A DNA stretch of 64,000 nt from contig CM053146.1 of the NCBI GenBank assembly GCA_028571685.1, positions 68,233,431 through 68,297,430 on the forward strand. Direction: 5' to 3'. The notes under the pieces are model-generated. The model was not told the origin of the DNA, did no database searches, and saw nothing but the letters and a program-made list of their open reading frames with translations. The stretch's first letter is position 1. Every line of letters begins with the position of its first letter. The translations under genes and the position numbers were made by a program. Positions 1 through 11,800 of this stretch are shown here, piece after piece. This DNA is from Heterohyrax brucei (taxonomy: Eukaryota > Chordata > Mammalia > Hyracoidea > Procaviidae).

Positions 1-586
1 CCAACTCATAAAGACAAGGAAAATATGAGCTGAAGAGGCAGAAAGGGCCATATAAACCAGAGACTACATCAGCAAGACACTTACATTGCCCAGCTTCCAG
101 CAGTGACAGTCCTTAAAGAGTCCTTAATGGAACAGGACAAATGCGGGGGGCAGTACTTGAACTCTGGTGAAAAGACCAGACTTGACGATCTGACAGACTG
201 AAACACCCCCAGAAGACAGGGCCCCCAACTCTCTATCAGCCCAGAAGTAAAAGCCTTCCAGAATTCAACTTCTTAGACAAAGACTAAACTGGTATACAAG
301 ACATAACGCGTAGAGTGTGCTTTTTGGTTTAAGTAGATACAGAAGACTAACTGGGTAGCTCCTGCTCAGAGGTGAGAAGACAAGGGATAAGAGGAGAGGA
401 ACTGATTGAATGGACTCAGGAAATACAGGGTAGAGGTGAGAGGTTTGCTGTCCCTATGTGGAGAGAACAGCTAGGGTCATGTAACAAACTGTGTGTAAGT
501 TTTTGTGTGAGAAACTAACTCAAATTGGAAACTTGCACTTAAAATACAATGAAAAAATAAATTTAATAAAATTAAATTAAAACACT
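1..586 (+). mobile_element. L1 3' UTR fragment (Afrotherian type A)
   Basis: Non-coding 3' end of an L1, entering from the left edge of the window. The end has the block 'gagaaactaactcaaattg' followed by an A-rich, ATAAA-containing tail at about 545-586. The same terminal block, in diverged form, ends the elements at 28,775-29,165 and 54,982-55,224, which supports one L1 3'-UTR lineage. It differs from the 3' UTR of the L1 at 17,104-21,829. Assignment to L1 rests on the tail and on memory of Afrotherian repeats, not on a linked ORF2 in this window. Confidence 0.6.
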
Positions 587-1079
587 GCAAACCAACTGTC
601 AGACAGTGCTTCCAGCTGGCACATTCATGAAGTAGTAAAATTAGAATGTTGGGGAAAAAACACTTTACACAAATGCAGTTGACTTAAAAGTCAGAATTCA
701 TATTTCATAGTTGCTGATATTTTAGCTGAACTTCTGCCGTGCATGCCCACAGACACACGCTTTCAAGTCCCAGAAGAGTGCTCTGCTAATGGGAAAGCCT
801 TTTGTGCTCCATTATACGAACATCTGGAGAGCTGAGGCAGCTTTGTCGCAGACTCTTCACTAGAGCTTTGCTGCAGTTAGGATGGCTTAAGCAACCTAGC
901 AAACCCTGGAAACATATTTAAAGTTCCCCCTTTAAGCTACAGACACCTTAAGAAAGTAAGAACTGCTCTCCTCCAAAGAAACATGAGTCACTGAGAAAAG
1001 ATTATAACCTCCTTACAACTGACCTCATCATTATACAGAAGGATGACATGACAATGACTATGATGATGACAGGTACATA
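587..1079. other. no recognisable feature
   Basis: AT-rich single-copy-looking DNA. No open frame of note and no repeat that I recognise. Confidence 0.5.
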
Positions 1080-1265
1080 TCTCATGTGTTCAGCACCTGC
1101 GATGAACTTATTAGGGTATTATTAGTGTCTCATAAAAAATCTGAGGTCAGCACTCTTGTTATTCCCATTTTACAGAAGAGAAGACGTAAGTTCATAAAGG
1201 TAAAGGTAGTGTGAAAAAGTCGTGGTTAGCACATGCCAAATCCCTCCAGGAGCTCAGATCTGCTT
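1080..1265 (+). mobile_element. MIR SINE fragment
   Basis: Diverged MIR core. The stretch 'attcccattttacagaaga' followed by a degenerate 'gaaactgaggca...gttaagt' region matches the conserved MIR middle. Heavy divergence fits the pre-placental age of this family. Confidence 0.6.
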
Positions 1266-2103
1266 ATTAAGAAATGTTTACCATGAATCATCCTACCATG
1301 TGCTATAATAAAGAATACTTTGATTCTCCCCAAAATATATACTATATGATGTATCCATAACATTCTTTTATTTCAGGGTTTTCAGAGCTCTTAATAAAAG
1401 AATTGCCTCTAATTGTCTTCAGCCACAGGGAAGTCATGCCACCATCTCCGAAATGTAGCTGCCTGTAGGAGTAAAGAGGCTTGGAATAATGCTTGTCCAC
1501 ATAGGAAATAGAAACTGCTTAAGACTGTCTTTCATGCTAGAAGTTGGTGTGGTCATTTAAATCACCACTTCATATTTCATAACGTGCGTCACTGAGATCT
1601 TTAACAAGCACAGCTGGAGTACAGAACTTTCTATTTCTGAAAGCCACAGGACATCTCCAGTTTCTCCGTGTTCTCTAACAGCACACTAGAATATGCATTC
1701 ACTTGGGCAAGCCCAAGGACACAACTTATTAACACATCTTTTGACAGTCCATTATTACTCCCCAAAGAGTTTTCACTTTCAGAGAACAGTCATTTCTTCT
1801 TCTCTCATTTTGAAACCCAAGAAGGACAACTGAAATCTATTGAACTATAAAAACTTCTAATTGATTCCATTTTTTTGTTGTTGTTTAGGTTTTTTAATCT
1901 TGGCAATAAACTTGAGGGCTCATTTGGGGAGTCATTTAGTACTCCTGTGTATTCAAAAAAGAAAGAACAAAATTCATAAATTCAAAAAGTGAAAAGAACT
2001 AGGATCACTAACCTTTAAGAAGGGTTAATAATAGTAGTCACACTTAGATACCATTTTTCTTAAAACTGTAATTTGAGTCAGATACTCTTTACAATAAAAT
2101 GTA
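1266..2103. other. no recognisable feature
   Basis: The 60-codon open frame at 1,668-1,850 has no motif I recognise and is of the length expected by chance. Confidence 0.5.
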
Positions 2104-2262
2104 AAGCCTGGGATAGCGGTTACACGCTACACCTGCCAACCAAAAAGTCAGGAGTTGGAATCCACCAGGACTCCTTGGAAACACTTTGGGATAGTTCTAT
2201 GTTATCTTATTGGGTCACTATGAGTCAGAATTGACTCAGCGTGAATGGGAACAGTTTAAAAT
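2104..2262 (+). mobile_element. AfroSINE
   Basis: Near full-length, diverged copy. The tRNA-like head is at about 2,104-2,165, the body contains 'ccaccaggactccttggaaa', and the 3' end reads 'tatgagtcagaattgactca'. Confidence 0.85.
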
Positions 2263-3535
2263 ACATTTCAGAAGAGAGGTGTCATTTTTACTGTTATGAC
2301 TGATTTCACTGAATTCCAAAAAGTAGGTGTTGATCCAACACATACATGTTTTTTCAAAAGAACAAAAGTAGGGTCTGTGAGTGATTTAACGATGAGAAAG
2401 ATTAGACCCTGCTGTACAGAAGATGATGCATAATCAAAGACACAGTGTGTTTAGACAGTTGTGACATAAAGAAATAGTATTTAAGAGACATAAAAGACAA
2501 GGTATGATACAGAAGGAGCATGTAAGTGTGACTGCATTTTTTAAGATTAATTCCAATTCTAGTATTCTTGCGTTCTACTTGGCTGAAAGGTCAATGCTTA
2601 ATAGAGGATTTGGCTCATAATAAGCAGTATGCAAGTTTTTTTCCCTTGGGAATAAAAACATATATATATATGTGTGTGTGTGTATATATATATGTATATA
2701 TATACACAAAAGAAGAATAATCTGATGGTAAAGTGATGAGAATCCCTGGATCCAGGCTGTTGATAACTGTCTGACCACAACTCTAAAATCCTCTCAATCC
2801 AGTAGTTAACTAGCCTTTTATCCATGCTCTAAAACAACTGAGGGATAAAATACGTGAGTCTCTGCATCACAGGTTCTCAGAAACACATACTCATGGATCA
2901 TGAGGGAATGTCAGTATACCACAGTATGACAACAGACTGTGCATGCTGTGTGTGTGTGCATTTAACACGGAGACATAGCATGTTTGTAAGTCATAATAAT
3001 ATCTTGACTAACCTTGTGTATGTTGAGAAAATGCAATTGGGTTTTTGGGGGGTAGACAGGGAAGGGAACTAATCCTACCACACATGTGTGATCATCAAAC
3101 AATAAAGTTAATGAGAAAAAAGCAGTAAAGAACAGGTGGCAACATACTAGTTTCTAAGGGTTAGGGAGAAAGATTCACCAATCTTGTGAGCAGAAATGAC
3201 TAACAATCTTAAAATGCCTTTGTTCCTCAGCCACATAAAATTAATCTGACACCCATAAGTCTTTCCAAGACTCAAGAAGTGCAGTGAAATTCAATTTCCC
3301 TGCATTATCTAGGTAATTATCTATAGAGTCTAAAGCACTACAATTACTATGGTTACCTCCATAGTAATTTGGAAAAAAAAAATTAAGCTGTAAAATAGAA
3401 AACATTCATGTACGATAAAATTAAAGTAGAATATTTCCAAACATTTTTATCAAATTACTGGACAAGTTTCTATTTTTGTTTCCTCTGATTTATTAAAGTA
3501 CCAATTCTATTCTTAATCTTTGGTACTAGAACTAT
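2263..3535. other. unassigned DNA with a (TA/TG)n microsatellite
   Basis: The only structure seen is an alternating TA/TG tract at 2,658-2,705. The short open frames here are repeat-driven or chance. Confidence 0.5.
2658..2705. repeat. (TA)n/(TG)n microsatellite
   Basis: Alternating pyrimidine-purine tract: TA, then TG, then TA again. Confidence 0.9.
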
Positions 3536-3536
3536 G

Positions 3537-3690
3537 GAGAACCGTCCTGGCTTAATGGTTCAGAGCTACAGCTGCTAATTAAAAGGCTGGCAGTTCAAAT
3601 CCACTAGCCACTCCCCAGAAATGCTATGGGGCAATCTGTTCTGTGCTATAGGAGCACTATGAATCAGAATTGACTTGAGAGTATTGTGCT
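3537..3690 (+). mobile_element. AfroSINE
   Basis: Copy with 'ggcagttcaaatccactagc' in the body and 'tatgaatcagaattgacttg' at the 3' end. An RTE 3' fragment follows after about 50 bases. Confidence 0.85.
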
Positions 3691-3737
3691 TTTTGGGTAC
3701 TGGTGCTACAGACTTAAAAAACAAAACAAAACAAAAA

Positions 3738-4002
3738 AACAGCCAGTGTTCCTCGGAAGCAAGATTGGTTAGACTTTGCTTCCTGTACGTGGGACCTGTT
3801 ATCAGGAGGGACTGGCTTGGTTCAGTACAGGGTCAAAGAAAGAGAGGAAGACCTTAAGTGAGACGGACTGACACAGTGGCTACAACAATGGGCTCAAATA
3901 TAACAATGATTGTGAGGATGGTGCACAGCTCGGCAATTGTTTATTTTGTTGCATGAAAGGGCTGCTGTGAATTGGGGCCAGCTCAGTGGCACCTAACAAC
4001 AA
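3738..4002 (+). mobile_element. RTE LINE, 3' end only
   Basis: 5'-truncated RTE. Recognisable blocks are 'gttatcaggagggactgg', 'cacagtggctacaacaatgg', 'gattgtgaggatggtgc' and the terminal 'cacctaacaacaatag'. The longer RTE copies at 37,430-39,120 and 56,349-58,085 end with the same order of blocks. Confidence 0.85.
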
Positions 4003-6332
4003 TAGTACTATGGAAAATCTGAGTGAACTATGAAGTAAACAGTGCTACGTGTCATCAACCAGTGTTCAGACACACACACTCAGAGAGTGCAAGCATGTTA
4101 TCACTGTCATCAACTAATATTTGGCAGAAGACCCTCTGATTTTCATGTTTTACTCAAACAATGATAACACACTCAAAAGCCTTCAAGTGAGGGCGACATG
4201 TCTAACTGCGGGGGACAAGTAGAGTATGTAAAACACACCGTGTACAGGATGTGGACTGTCATCAGATAACACTGTCCTGCAAGGCCAACATTGTCCACAG
4301 CTCACCTTTAGAGCTGATGCTACTTAGCTTACATCAATTTTAGCTGTGGTGACTATAGACTTAAGGTAACCACATCTTCCAAGTTTCCAGGAAATTCTGG
4401 AAACCTTAACTTCTTCGTGCAGAATTTACAGAGTTTAAATGCTGACTCAGATTTTTCTAAAACATTTTTGATCAAACAGAATACATCTATGGTTCAGATA
4501 CAGCCTGCAAACCACCACTGTGTAACTTTTAAGATTCTTACAATAACCCTCTTCAATGTCATTTAATTCAATAACCACATAAAAAAATTCCCTGTAAGAC
4601 ATTTAAAAAATCATCATTATTCTTTTGTGATACAGTGCCACCAGGCTGGGGGGGAGGGGGCGCAGAATTATCTAAAAGATTTTGGAATGATAGGTAAAAG
4701 ACAAAGGACATGAATCTTTAAGGGCAAAGGTAGATTGTGTAATATCCTTGCTCCTACTTTATACAGTGTGTACCCTCTGGGTTGAATATGTTCCTAAAGC
4801 AATAATCCAGATGTCATCTCTGGCTCTTCTGTATCAGCAGAGATTTTGAACGGCACTGTATTTTTAGAACTCTTTTACTGGGGCTGTTATTGCCACGATT
4901 GATCTGTTGGTCTCCAACATTGCCATGAAGACACCACGAAAATTGTCTCTGTGCAGCAACACCCTCATAATGTATAAGTGGGAGAAACTGCTGGCCATTT
5001 GGGAAACAGACAAGGCATTAAAAAGCCTTTTGCAATGTATGTTGCTCAGCACAAGTCTTGAAATATTGCCCCACCTCCACCCACATCCTGCATTTTCAGT
5101 AACAGACTTCACGGGAAATTTAGCACATATTCTTTTTCTTGTAAGACCGCTTTTCAGCTACTATGTGTCCATGCAACCTCACAGGACAAAAGCCATTCTC
5201 TTCAACTGATAATGTAACTCAAAAGTTGGAAAGAGTGAAATGTGCTCTTACTTGAAAGTCAGACAGCTAGAGTAACTTCTGAATGGTTCACACAGTCGAT
5301 GTTTCCAGGCATAGTAGACCATGGCAGCTACGAGGCAGCTCAAAGGCACCTATCAGCGGCTCTTTATACAACAGGAGCCTCAGATCCTGCTGTGGGGCAG
5401 GTTTACAAAGGTTTCATCTTCAAAAGAGGGGGGAAAGAAAGAAAAAAAGGAAAAGACCAAAACAAACAAAAAATGCTAACAGCAATAGAGGTGAAAGTGT
5501 AAAGAGCAAGGAGATGACCAAAGAGGACTTTCTTCACTCTTTTCATATCTGTCTTTGTCCCTTTTGCACTGTCGTGTATTTAGAGTGTGGCATTTTTTTT
5601 TCAATCAAAGTGTCACAACGGGATTGAATACTTTGATAAGAGTGTTTTTCCCTCCTGTACAAAGCTCTTTTACGAAGCACTAAAGTGACTAGGTTTGTTT
5701 GTTTGTTTGTTTTTTCACTGTAGCAGGCTTTCCTGTCACATTTTTAGCCAGTGAATTCTTTGCATCTTTAAAATTAACAATGTGAACAATTTAACATCAC
5801 CTGAAAAAAAAGCAAATTTTAAGAATAACAGAAAAATGTTACTCTGCTATATACTCTTTTCCTCTGCAGTTCTCAGCACACATGTTGGCTTCTTTGTGGG
5901 AAGAGCTCCTGTTTTACTTTTATTATCATTCTCCAAAGCCCTCTCTACCCCACCCAACCTGACATCCTTAAGCACTCAGACAGCTCCCTACTCTGCTGCT
6001 GCTTCCACATGCTATCTTTTCCAGCTTTTCATGAACAAAGAACTGTCTTTTTGCTGCACACAGGAAGAGAGGGTGAGACAGAATTATTCATCTAAAGTCA
6101 GAATGGTTTTAAAAGGATAAGAATTTGAAATAGTAGTAGCATAGCTGCCATGGTATACTACAGAAGAAAGTATGCACAGACTTAGAGAAATTGGCATGCT
6201 AGAGTGGGTTTATCAGGTTAGACTCATAGACCTACAACAGAAAGCCCAGAGGACACAGCTTTTACCACAACTGGGAGGAACAAACTTGTGAAGAGAGCCC
6301 AAGCTCCTTGAAGACTATTGTGATTGCCATTT
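4003..6332. other. unassigned DNA
   Basis: No repeat is recognised apart from short (GTTT)n at 5,695-5,715. The overlapping 82-114-codon open frames around 4,864-5,627 and 5,782-6,120 lack recognisable domains and splice context, so they are not called genes. Confidence 0.4.
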
Positions 6333-6334
6333 TA

Positions 6335-6899
6335 CGAGGTCTAACAATTAAGTTCTCAAACTCTTCCAAGAAAAAGTGCTACATACCACATTGCTGAATA
6401 TCACTCCATTCATTCACCTTTGTAGGGCCCACCTTGGGAATCTACGCATCAATGCCAGTGCCTAGGCTATCCTTCAAAGCAATCTAGGAACTCTTTTTCT
6501 GGAATGGCCATCAAAGTTGTCCATCATATTACCCTTGATGTCCTGAATGTTATAAAAATGTGTTCCTTGCAATATTTCCTTTATCTTTGAATAAAGAAAA
6601 GTCACTGGAAGCCCAATCAGGTGAGCAGGGAGAGTGTTTCAATACAGTTATTTGTTTACTAGCTAAAAACTTCCTCACAGATAACTATACAATTAAATTA
6701 AAAAACTTGTCACCTTGCTACCACATCCAATGGCGATTCCAGAAAGAGTTCCAAAATTGCATTGAAGAGTGGACCATACACAGGCACTGGTGTGTAGCTG
6801 CCCAAGGGGAGTACTTTGAAGGTGAATGTAGTGATACTTAGCAATAAGATATGTAGCACTTAGAACAATGAAGTTTGTGGTCTTAATTATCAGACCTCA
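6335..6899. mobile_element. fold-back (palindromic) mariner
   Basis: Two inverted copies of a mariner 3' portion meet near 6,690. The left half read on the minus strand gives transposase C-terminal residues such as 'FLASKQITVLKHSPCSPDW'. The right half read on the plus strand gives 'FQKEFQNCIEEWTIHRHW' and 'AAQGEYFEGE', the usual end of mariner transposases. The outer ends, CGAGGTCTAACAATTAAG and its inverted counterpart at 6,880-6,899, act as terminal inverted repeats. A TA dinucleotide flanks both sides (6,333-6,334 and 6,900-6,901), as expected for mariner. The N-terminal helix-turn-helix region and most of the DDD catalytic core are absent, so the copy is non-autonomous. The 94-codon open frame at 6,560-6,841 crosses the junction. 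Confidence 0.85.
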
Positions 6900-7018
6900 T
6901 ATGTAAGTTGGATTTGATAGTGGGAACTTCCTTAACTGAATTAAGACCCTAGATGATAGGGGCCCTGTGGTTGGCAGTCATTTGACAAAGACAAGGTGGG
7001 GGTGGCTACAGTAATGGA

Positions 7019-7187
7019 CCCAAACCAAAAAACTAAACCCATTGCTGTCTAGTCAATTCTAACTCATAACGACCCTGGAGACAGAGTAGAACTTCCCCTA
7101 GAGTTTCCAAGAAGCACCTGACAGATTTCAACTGCTGAACTTTTGCTTAGCATCCGCAGCACTTAACCACTATACTACCAAGGCAGC
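7019..7187 (-). mobile_element. AfroSINE
   Basis: Complete minus-strand copy. It starts with its T-rich tail read as 'ccaaaccaaaaaactaaacc' and ends at the tRNA-like head 'taaccactatactaccaagg'. Confidence 0.88.
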
Positions 7188-7379
7188 AGAGTCCAAACAG
7201 TCATCAATATCCTCTGAATCACACGGAATTATGATGTTGTTTGCTTAGCCATGTTGTCCCTAGAATGTCATAGATAGGAAACACACTAAACATTTACTTG
7301 ACCTGTACAAATGGAGGAATTCAAAGTCATGTGAACAGTGGTCTAACTTAAATCACTAAAACAGACAGTCATGGACCCT

Positions 7380-7872
7380 TAATCCAGCCTCAGATTTGGG
7401 CAAGTTTAAAGACCCACAACTCATTAAATGAAAGAGAGGTCAGGTCCCCTCGAAAAAGGATTTCAATACACTGCCCAAAATTTATACTGTTAATCTTTCT
7501 CCTGCTTCCCCAAAGGGAACTGTGGCCTTTTAGAGGGTGATATTTACTGGGGAAGAAAACATAATCAGACTGTTCAGGGATTACTGATACTGGCTCTGAA
7601 CTGACAGTAATTCCAGGAGACCCAAAATGTCCCAGTAGCCCACTAATCAGAATGGGGGCATATGGAGATCAGGTTACTAATGGAGATGTCTAATTTGTGC
7701 CTATTCCATCGCTGTACTTTAGAATTTGATAGCTTGTACTTTAGATTTCATAAAAAAAGGAATTTTTGGATTTTGAACATAGAGTTTGAATCAAGAACTT
7801 TGTTATGATATGATGAAGGAATATGTTTTTACATGTGGCAAGGACACAGACTTAGGGGGCCAAATGGTGGAA
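7380..7872 (+). mobile_element. MaLR internal region (fossil)
   Basis: Remnant of the internal part of a mammalian LTR retrotransposon of the MaLR/ERVL-like group, directly upstream of and collinear with the LTR at 7,873-8,552. Around 7,500-7,680 it resembles the protease-coding part of such elements. The block at 7,800-7,870 matches the internal sequence that normally precedes a MaLR 3' LTR. It is broken and partial. Its left boundary is uncertain and may extend to about 7,230. Confidence 0.6.
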
Positions 7873-8552
7873 CGCTGTGGATTGAATTGTATTCCCTCAA
7901 AAAAAATACAGCAACTTGGCTATTTCATGATTCTCAGTATTGTATGATTGTCTACCATTTTGTCATCTGATACCATTCTCCTATATGTTGTAAATCCTAC
8001 CTCTATGATGTTAATGAATTGAGATTAGTGGCAGTTATTTTAAATGTGATAGGATTTCATCTACAAGATAAGGTTTATTTTAAACCAATTTCAATACATA
8101 AAAGAGATAAGTGAGCAGAGAGATATTGGGACATAATGTCACAAGAAATAAAAGCCAGGAGAACACTAAGTCCTTTGGACTCGAGGTCCCTTTGCTAAGA
8201 AGATCCTAGACCAGGAGAAGACTGATGACAAGGACCTTCACTTGAACCTAAGAATGCATTCCCCTGGAGCTGGTACCCTGAATTTGGACATCTATCCTCC
8301 TAAATAGTAAGAGATGGGAGCCCTAGTGGCATAATGGTTAAAAGCTTGGCTGTTAACCAAATGCTCAGCAGTTCCAATTCACAGGCTCTCCTTGGACACC
8401 ATATGGGGCAGTTCTACTTTGTCTTACAAGGTCATTGTAAGTACGAATCAGCTCAATGGCAAAGGGTTTAGAGTGTGAGAGAAAACATTCTCTTTATTAA
8501 AGCTATATCCTTGTGGTACTTCTGTTGTAGCACAATTAGATAACTACGTAAC
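7873..8552 (+). mobile_element. MaLR-like LTR (3' LTR of the fossil)
   Basis: Starts with the 'gtggattgaattgt' block, passes 'gtaaatcctacctctatgat' and ends near 'attagataacta'. This layout recurs at 9,474-9,964 and 45,519-52,880 (inverted), at 46,898-47,330 and at 63,696-64,000. It is interrupted by an AfroSINE (8,316-8,473), so the LTR is older than that SINE. Old and non-functional. Confidence 0.75.
8316..8473 (+). mobile_element. AfroSINE inserted in the LTR
   Basis: Body 'tgttaaccaaatgctcagca' and a 3' end resembling 'acgaatcagctcaatggca'. LTR sequence resumes on its right with 'cattctctttattaaagct'. Confidence 0.85.
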
Positions 8553-9473
8553 GTTACTCAAAGGAGAATGAAGGATTGTATTAGCAACCATTCTCAAACC
8601 ATTCTCGAAATGGGTTAACTTCCACTTTCTAAAACACATGTATCATTTTTATAATATGCAAAGTCCTTAATATAGCTATTCTACCAACTTGATTGCAATT
8701 TTCAATATATATGATGAAGATCACCATTCAAAAAGTGTAGACAGTAACTTCAGCTTTTAAATTTCCAGCATCACGTATCAGAGCAATGCACTGAACTTCA
8801 CTACACAGATGAAGGTTTTTCCTATCTTACTTAAACTGAAGTAAAAAGTATTCATGTTTGATTGCCAAATGCCTGTTGAACACCGTTGTTGAAAGATGTT
8901 ATCTATCTGGCTGTAATCTCTCTCTCTCTCTCTTTCAGTCATGTGGAAGGAAAGGTGTGTATAGCATTCAAATAACTGATTCATGAAGTTGGAATAATAA
9001 TTCTTCATATGGAAAAAGAAAACACAGATACAGCTTTCACTGCTAAGAAGAACAAGATAGAAATTTCTTATTCTATCAGCTGAGAGAGAAAGTGACTGTG
9101 AGGGCAAATTCTGAGACAAAGAAATGCTAAGAAATCTGAGGTTTGAGCCAGAAAATCTGTGATGTACAAGATAGGTCCTCTAGCTAGCAGCTGTGGGCAA
9201 CACTGAAGATATTTTGATAGCAAACTGTTCTGAACACCTGCAACTTTATGCTACCATCTAGAAAGAGCCAACTCCTAGATAAGAAATGGAAGTGAGTTAG
9301 AAAGGAAGTTCTCAATCAAGTGTGAAGATAAAATTACAATTACATGAAATTGCTCTTGATGTTAGCTAGTGACTGCTCATTAAATCAAACATATTGAATA
9401 AGTGAAAACAGGTAAAAACTGAGACATAGCACACTGAGGCATAATGTTCTGTTTGAATGCAGGGTTTTACTTC
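8553..9473. other. no recognisable feature
   Basis: Contains only a short (TC)n tract at 8,918-8,935. The 113-codon minus-strand open frame at 8,778-9,119 runs across that tract and has no recognisable domain. Confidence 0.5.
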
Positions 9474-9964
9474 TGTCTTAGTCATCTAGTGCTGCTGTAA
9501 CAGAAATACTACAGGCTTTAAAAAGAAAAAAAACTTTGATGACAGTCCAATAGGCTAAGAGTCCAAATTCGGGGCATCAGCTTCGCAGGAAGTCTTTCTC
9601 TGTTAGCTCTGGAGGAAGGTTCTTGTCATCAATCCTCGCTAGGACTCAGGGAGTTTCTGAGGCACAAGGACCCCAGGTTCATTTCAAAGGATATACTCTG
9701 CTCCCAGCACTGCTTCCTTGATGGTATGTGGTCCCCAATTCTCTGCTTGCTTTCCTTTCCTTTGTCTGCCAAAAGACTGCCTCAAGGCCCAGTACAATCT
9801 TACACATTGACTCTTGCCCCACCAACACAACTGCTATCCATCATCCCTCATGAACATCACAGAGGCAGGTTTACAGCCTTTAGAAATATCACACAATACC
9901 AGGAATTACAGCTTCACCAAGTTGCTATACACATTTTTGCAGAGACACAATTCAACCCATGACA
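9474..9964 (-). mobile_element. solo MaLR-like LTR
   Basis: Inverted copy of the LTR family seen at 7,873-8,552, bounded by TG and CA. The flanking 5-mers ACTTC (9,469-9,473) and AATTC (9,965-9,969) agree at 4 of 5 positions, compatible with an aged 5-bp duplication. No internal region is attached, so it is a solo LTR. Confidence 0.75.
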
Positions 9965-10024
9965 AATTCTAACATGTTTATTTCTAACAAATATATATAT
10001 TTACTATCTTAAATAAACCAAAAG

Positions 10025-10186
10025 AAATCAAAACTATTGCCATTAAGTTGACTCTGAGTCACAGCAACCTGGCAGGATACAGAAGAACTATCCCACAGAG
10101 CTTCCAAAGAACAGCTGGTAGACTCAAATTGCTGACCTTTTGGGAAGCAGTCTGAGCTGTTAACAACTGAGACATCAGGGCTCCTT
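10025..10186 (-). mobile_element. AfroSINE
   Basis: Minus-strand copy. 3' end 'aagttgactctgagtcacag', body 'cagagcttccaaagaacagc', head ending 'aactgagacatcagggctcc'. Confidence 0.85.
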
Positions 10187-11174
10187 TTGATCTTAAATAA
10201 GCATGTGAACTAAATATTAGATGAACAATACCTACAGTATGATATAGCATTACCCTGATATTCAGAGTCAGAATAACTGAGTTCTGTGCCAAGCTATTCC
10301 TCTTAGTAACTAGCCACATATTTTTGAGGGATAAGCCTTAGCAGTTAAGTCACAGCCAGGTAGTGATAGCTAGGGGGTTGAGAAGGTTATAGCCGCTGCA
10401 GCCTCTAACAGGTAGGAATATGGGTAGGCTATTTCCAGAACTGGAATTCTCCTTTAAGGGAATATCAGAGAACAACCAGTCACTGAGACTCACATAACTG
10501 TCGAAAGTTGAGCTCTAAGATCTCTGCAAAGAGACACGCATCAAGTGTGAGGTGAAAGATCATATATGTAAAAAACAGAGCAGAAAGGAAAGGAAAATAG
10601 ATGTGAGTTATGATGATTGAGCAAGCATAATTACAGTGTTTCTAGCCAAAAGTCATATAATGCCATTTCTTGACCCTTTCAAACACTCAGTGAAGTATCT
10701 TAGAAAAGTCATCTACCTAAGCAGGCTAGACAAAGTTTCTTTAAAGCTGTCGGTTTAAAATTCTAAGGAGATTCCTGTAAGTATTCTAAAACAGAAGGTA
10801 GTCAAACTCTTTTGGGAAAGGGTTAGAATGTAAACATTTTAGGTGTTGACATCCACACACACATTTAATGTCAAAACTAGTCAACTGCCACTGTAATGCA
10901 AATTAGTCACATAGCACTTGTATACGAATGAACTGTGTTCCAACAACACTTCCTTAATGACACTGAAATTTGAATTTTATGTAATTTTCACATGGCACAA
11001 AATATTATACTCAATTTCATTTTTTTCCAACCACTTAAACATGTAAACCCATTCTTTGTTAGTCATTTGTATAAAAAAATAAATAAATAACCAAATCTGG
11101 CCAATGGGCCAAAGTTTGCCAGCCTGTTTTACAAGCATAAGTCACTCAAGATAGCTCTCTAAAAACTGTCACAA
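10187..11174. other. no recognisable feature
   Basis: AT-rich DNA without repeats or coding signal that I recognise. A short (AAAT)n run lies near 11,075-11,090. Confidence 0.5.
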
Positions 11175-11272
11175 TAATAATGAGGATGTCTATAATAGCA
11201 AAATCTGTAATGTGCTATAACTTTCCAGCACATAATTTCATGGCCACAACAACCCTACCTAATAAGTAGGAG
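11175..11272 (+). mobile_element. MIR-like fragment
   Basis: The stretch 'ccacaacaaccctacctaat' matches the 'cacaacaaccctatgaggta' part of MIR. Short and diverged. Confidence 0.4.
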
Positions 11273-11273
11273 T

Positions 11274-11800
11274 GGTAGATTGCATGGTGGCCCCAATTCT
11301 TCCACTCTCCCTGTATTTATGGTCTTCACCATAACTTTGCAGAGCCTTAGAAAAAGAGGTTAAAGTATACTTCCCTATCCCTCATTCCGAGTTTAGCTGT
11401 GTGACTTGCTTTGGCCATTGTTACCAGTTGTGACACTATGTGACTTGAAAAACACTTGAATGTTTCCACTTCATACTTATTCTTCAGAACTACTATTAAA
11501 AAACACTGGATAAAGTGTGCTGAATAATGAAAAGCACAGAGAGAAGCACTACGGCCCTCAGACTTCTACCCAAGGCTATCCCCTATCAGTCAACAGTCAA
11601 GAGTCAAGCAACAACCAGAAAACCAGGGACACATGAGACAGCCCAGGCAGGATTAACAAAACCTCCTTGTCAATCCACTACTGATCCCTGACACGTGAAT
11701 AAACTCATCCAACCAGCTGAGCCCACTTATTTTTAGCTAAATAAACACTTAGTAACTGCAAGTCACTTAAATTTCATGTATGTTTATTGTGGCAATACAA
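11274..11800 (+). mobile_element. MLT1-like LTR fossil
   Basis: Layout of an old MaLR LTR: 'ttgctttggccattgttacc' in the middle and 'aactgcaagtcacttaaatt' near a 'taaataaacac' signal. Diverged and non-functional. Family assignment is from memory of the pattern. Confidence 0.4.

Noticed and set aside
4864-5627. Overlapping open frames of 82-114 codons on both strands as host exons
   Set aside because: No recognisable domain, no convincing splice sites, and opposing frames overlap; consistent with chance.
5782-6120. 112-codon open frame as a small gene
   Set aside because: No domain, no promoter or polyadenylation context, composition like its flanks.
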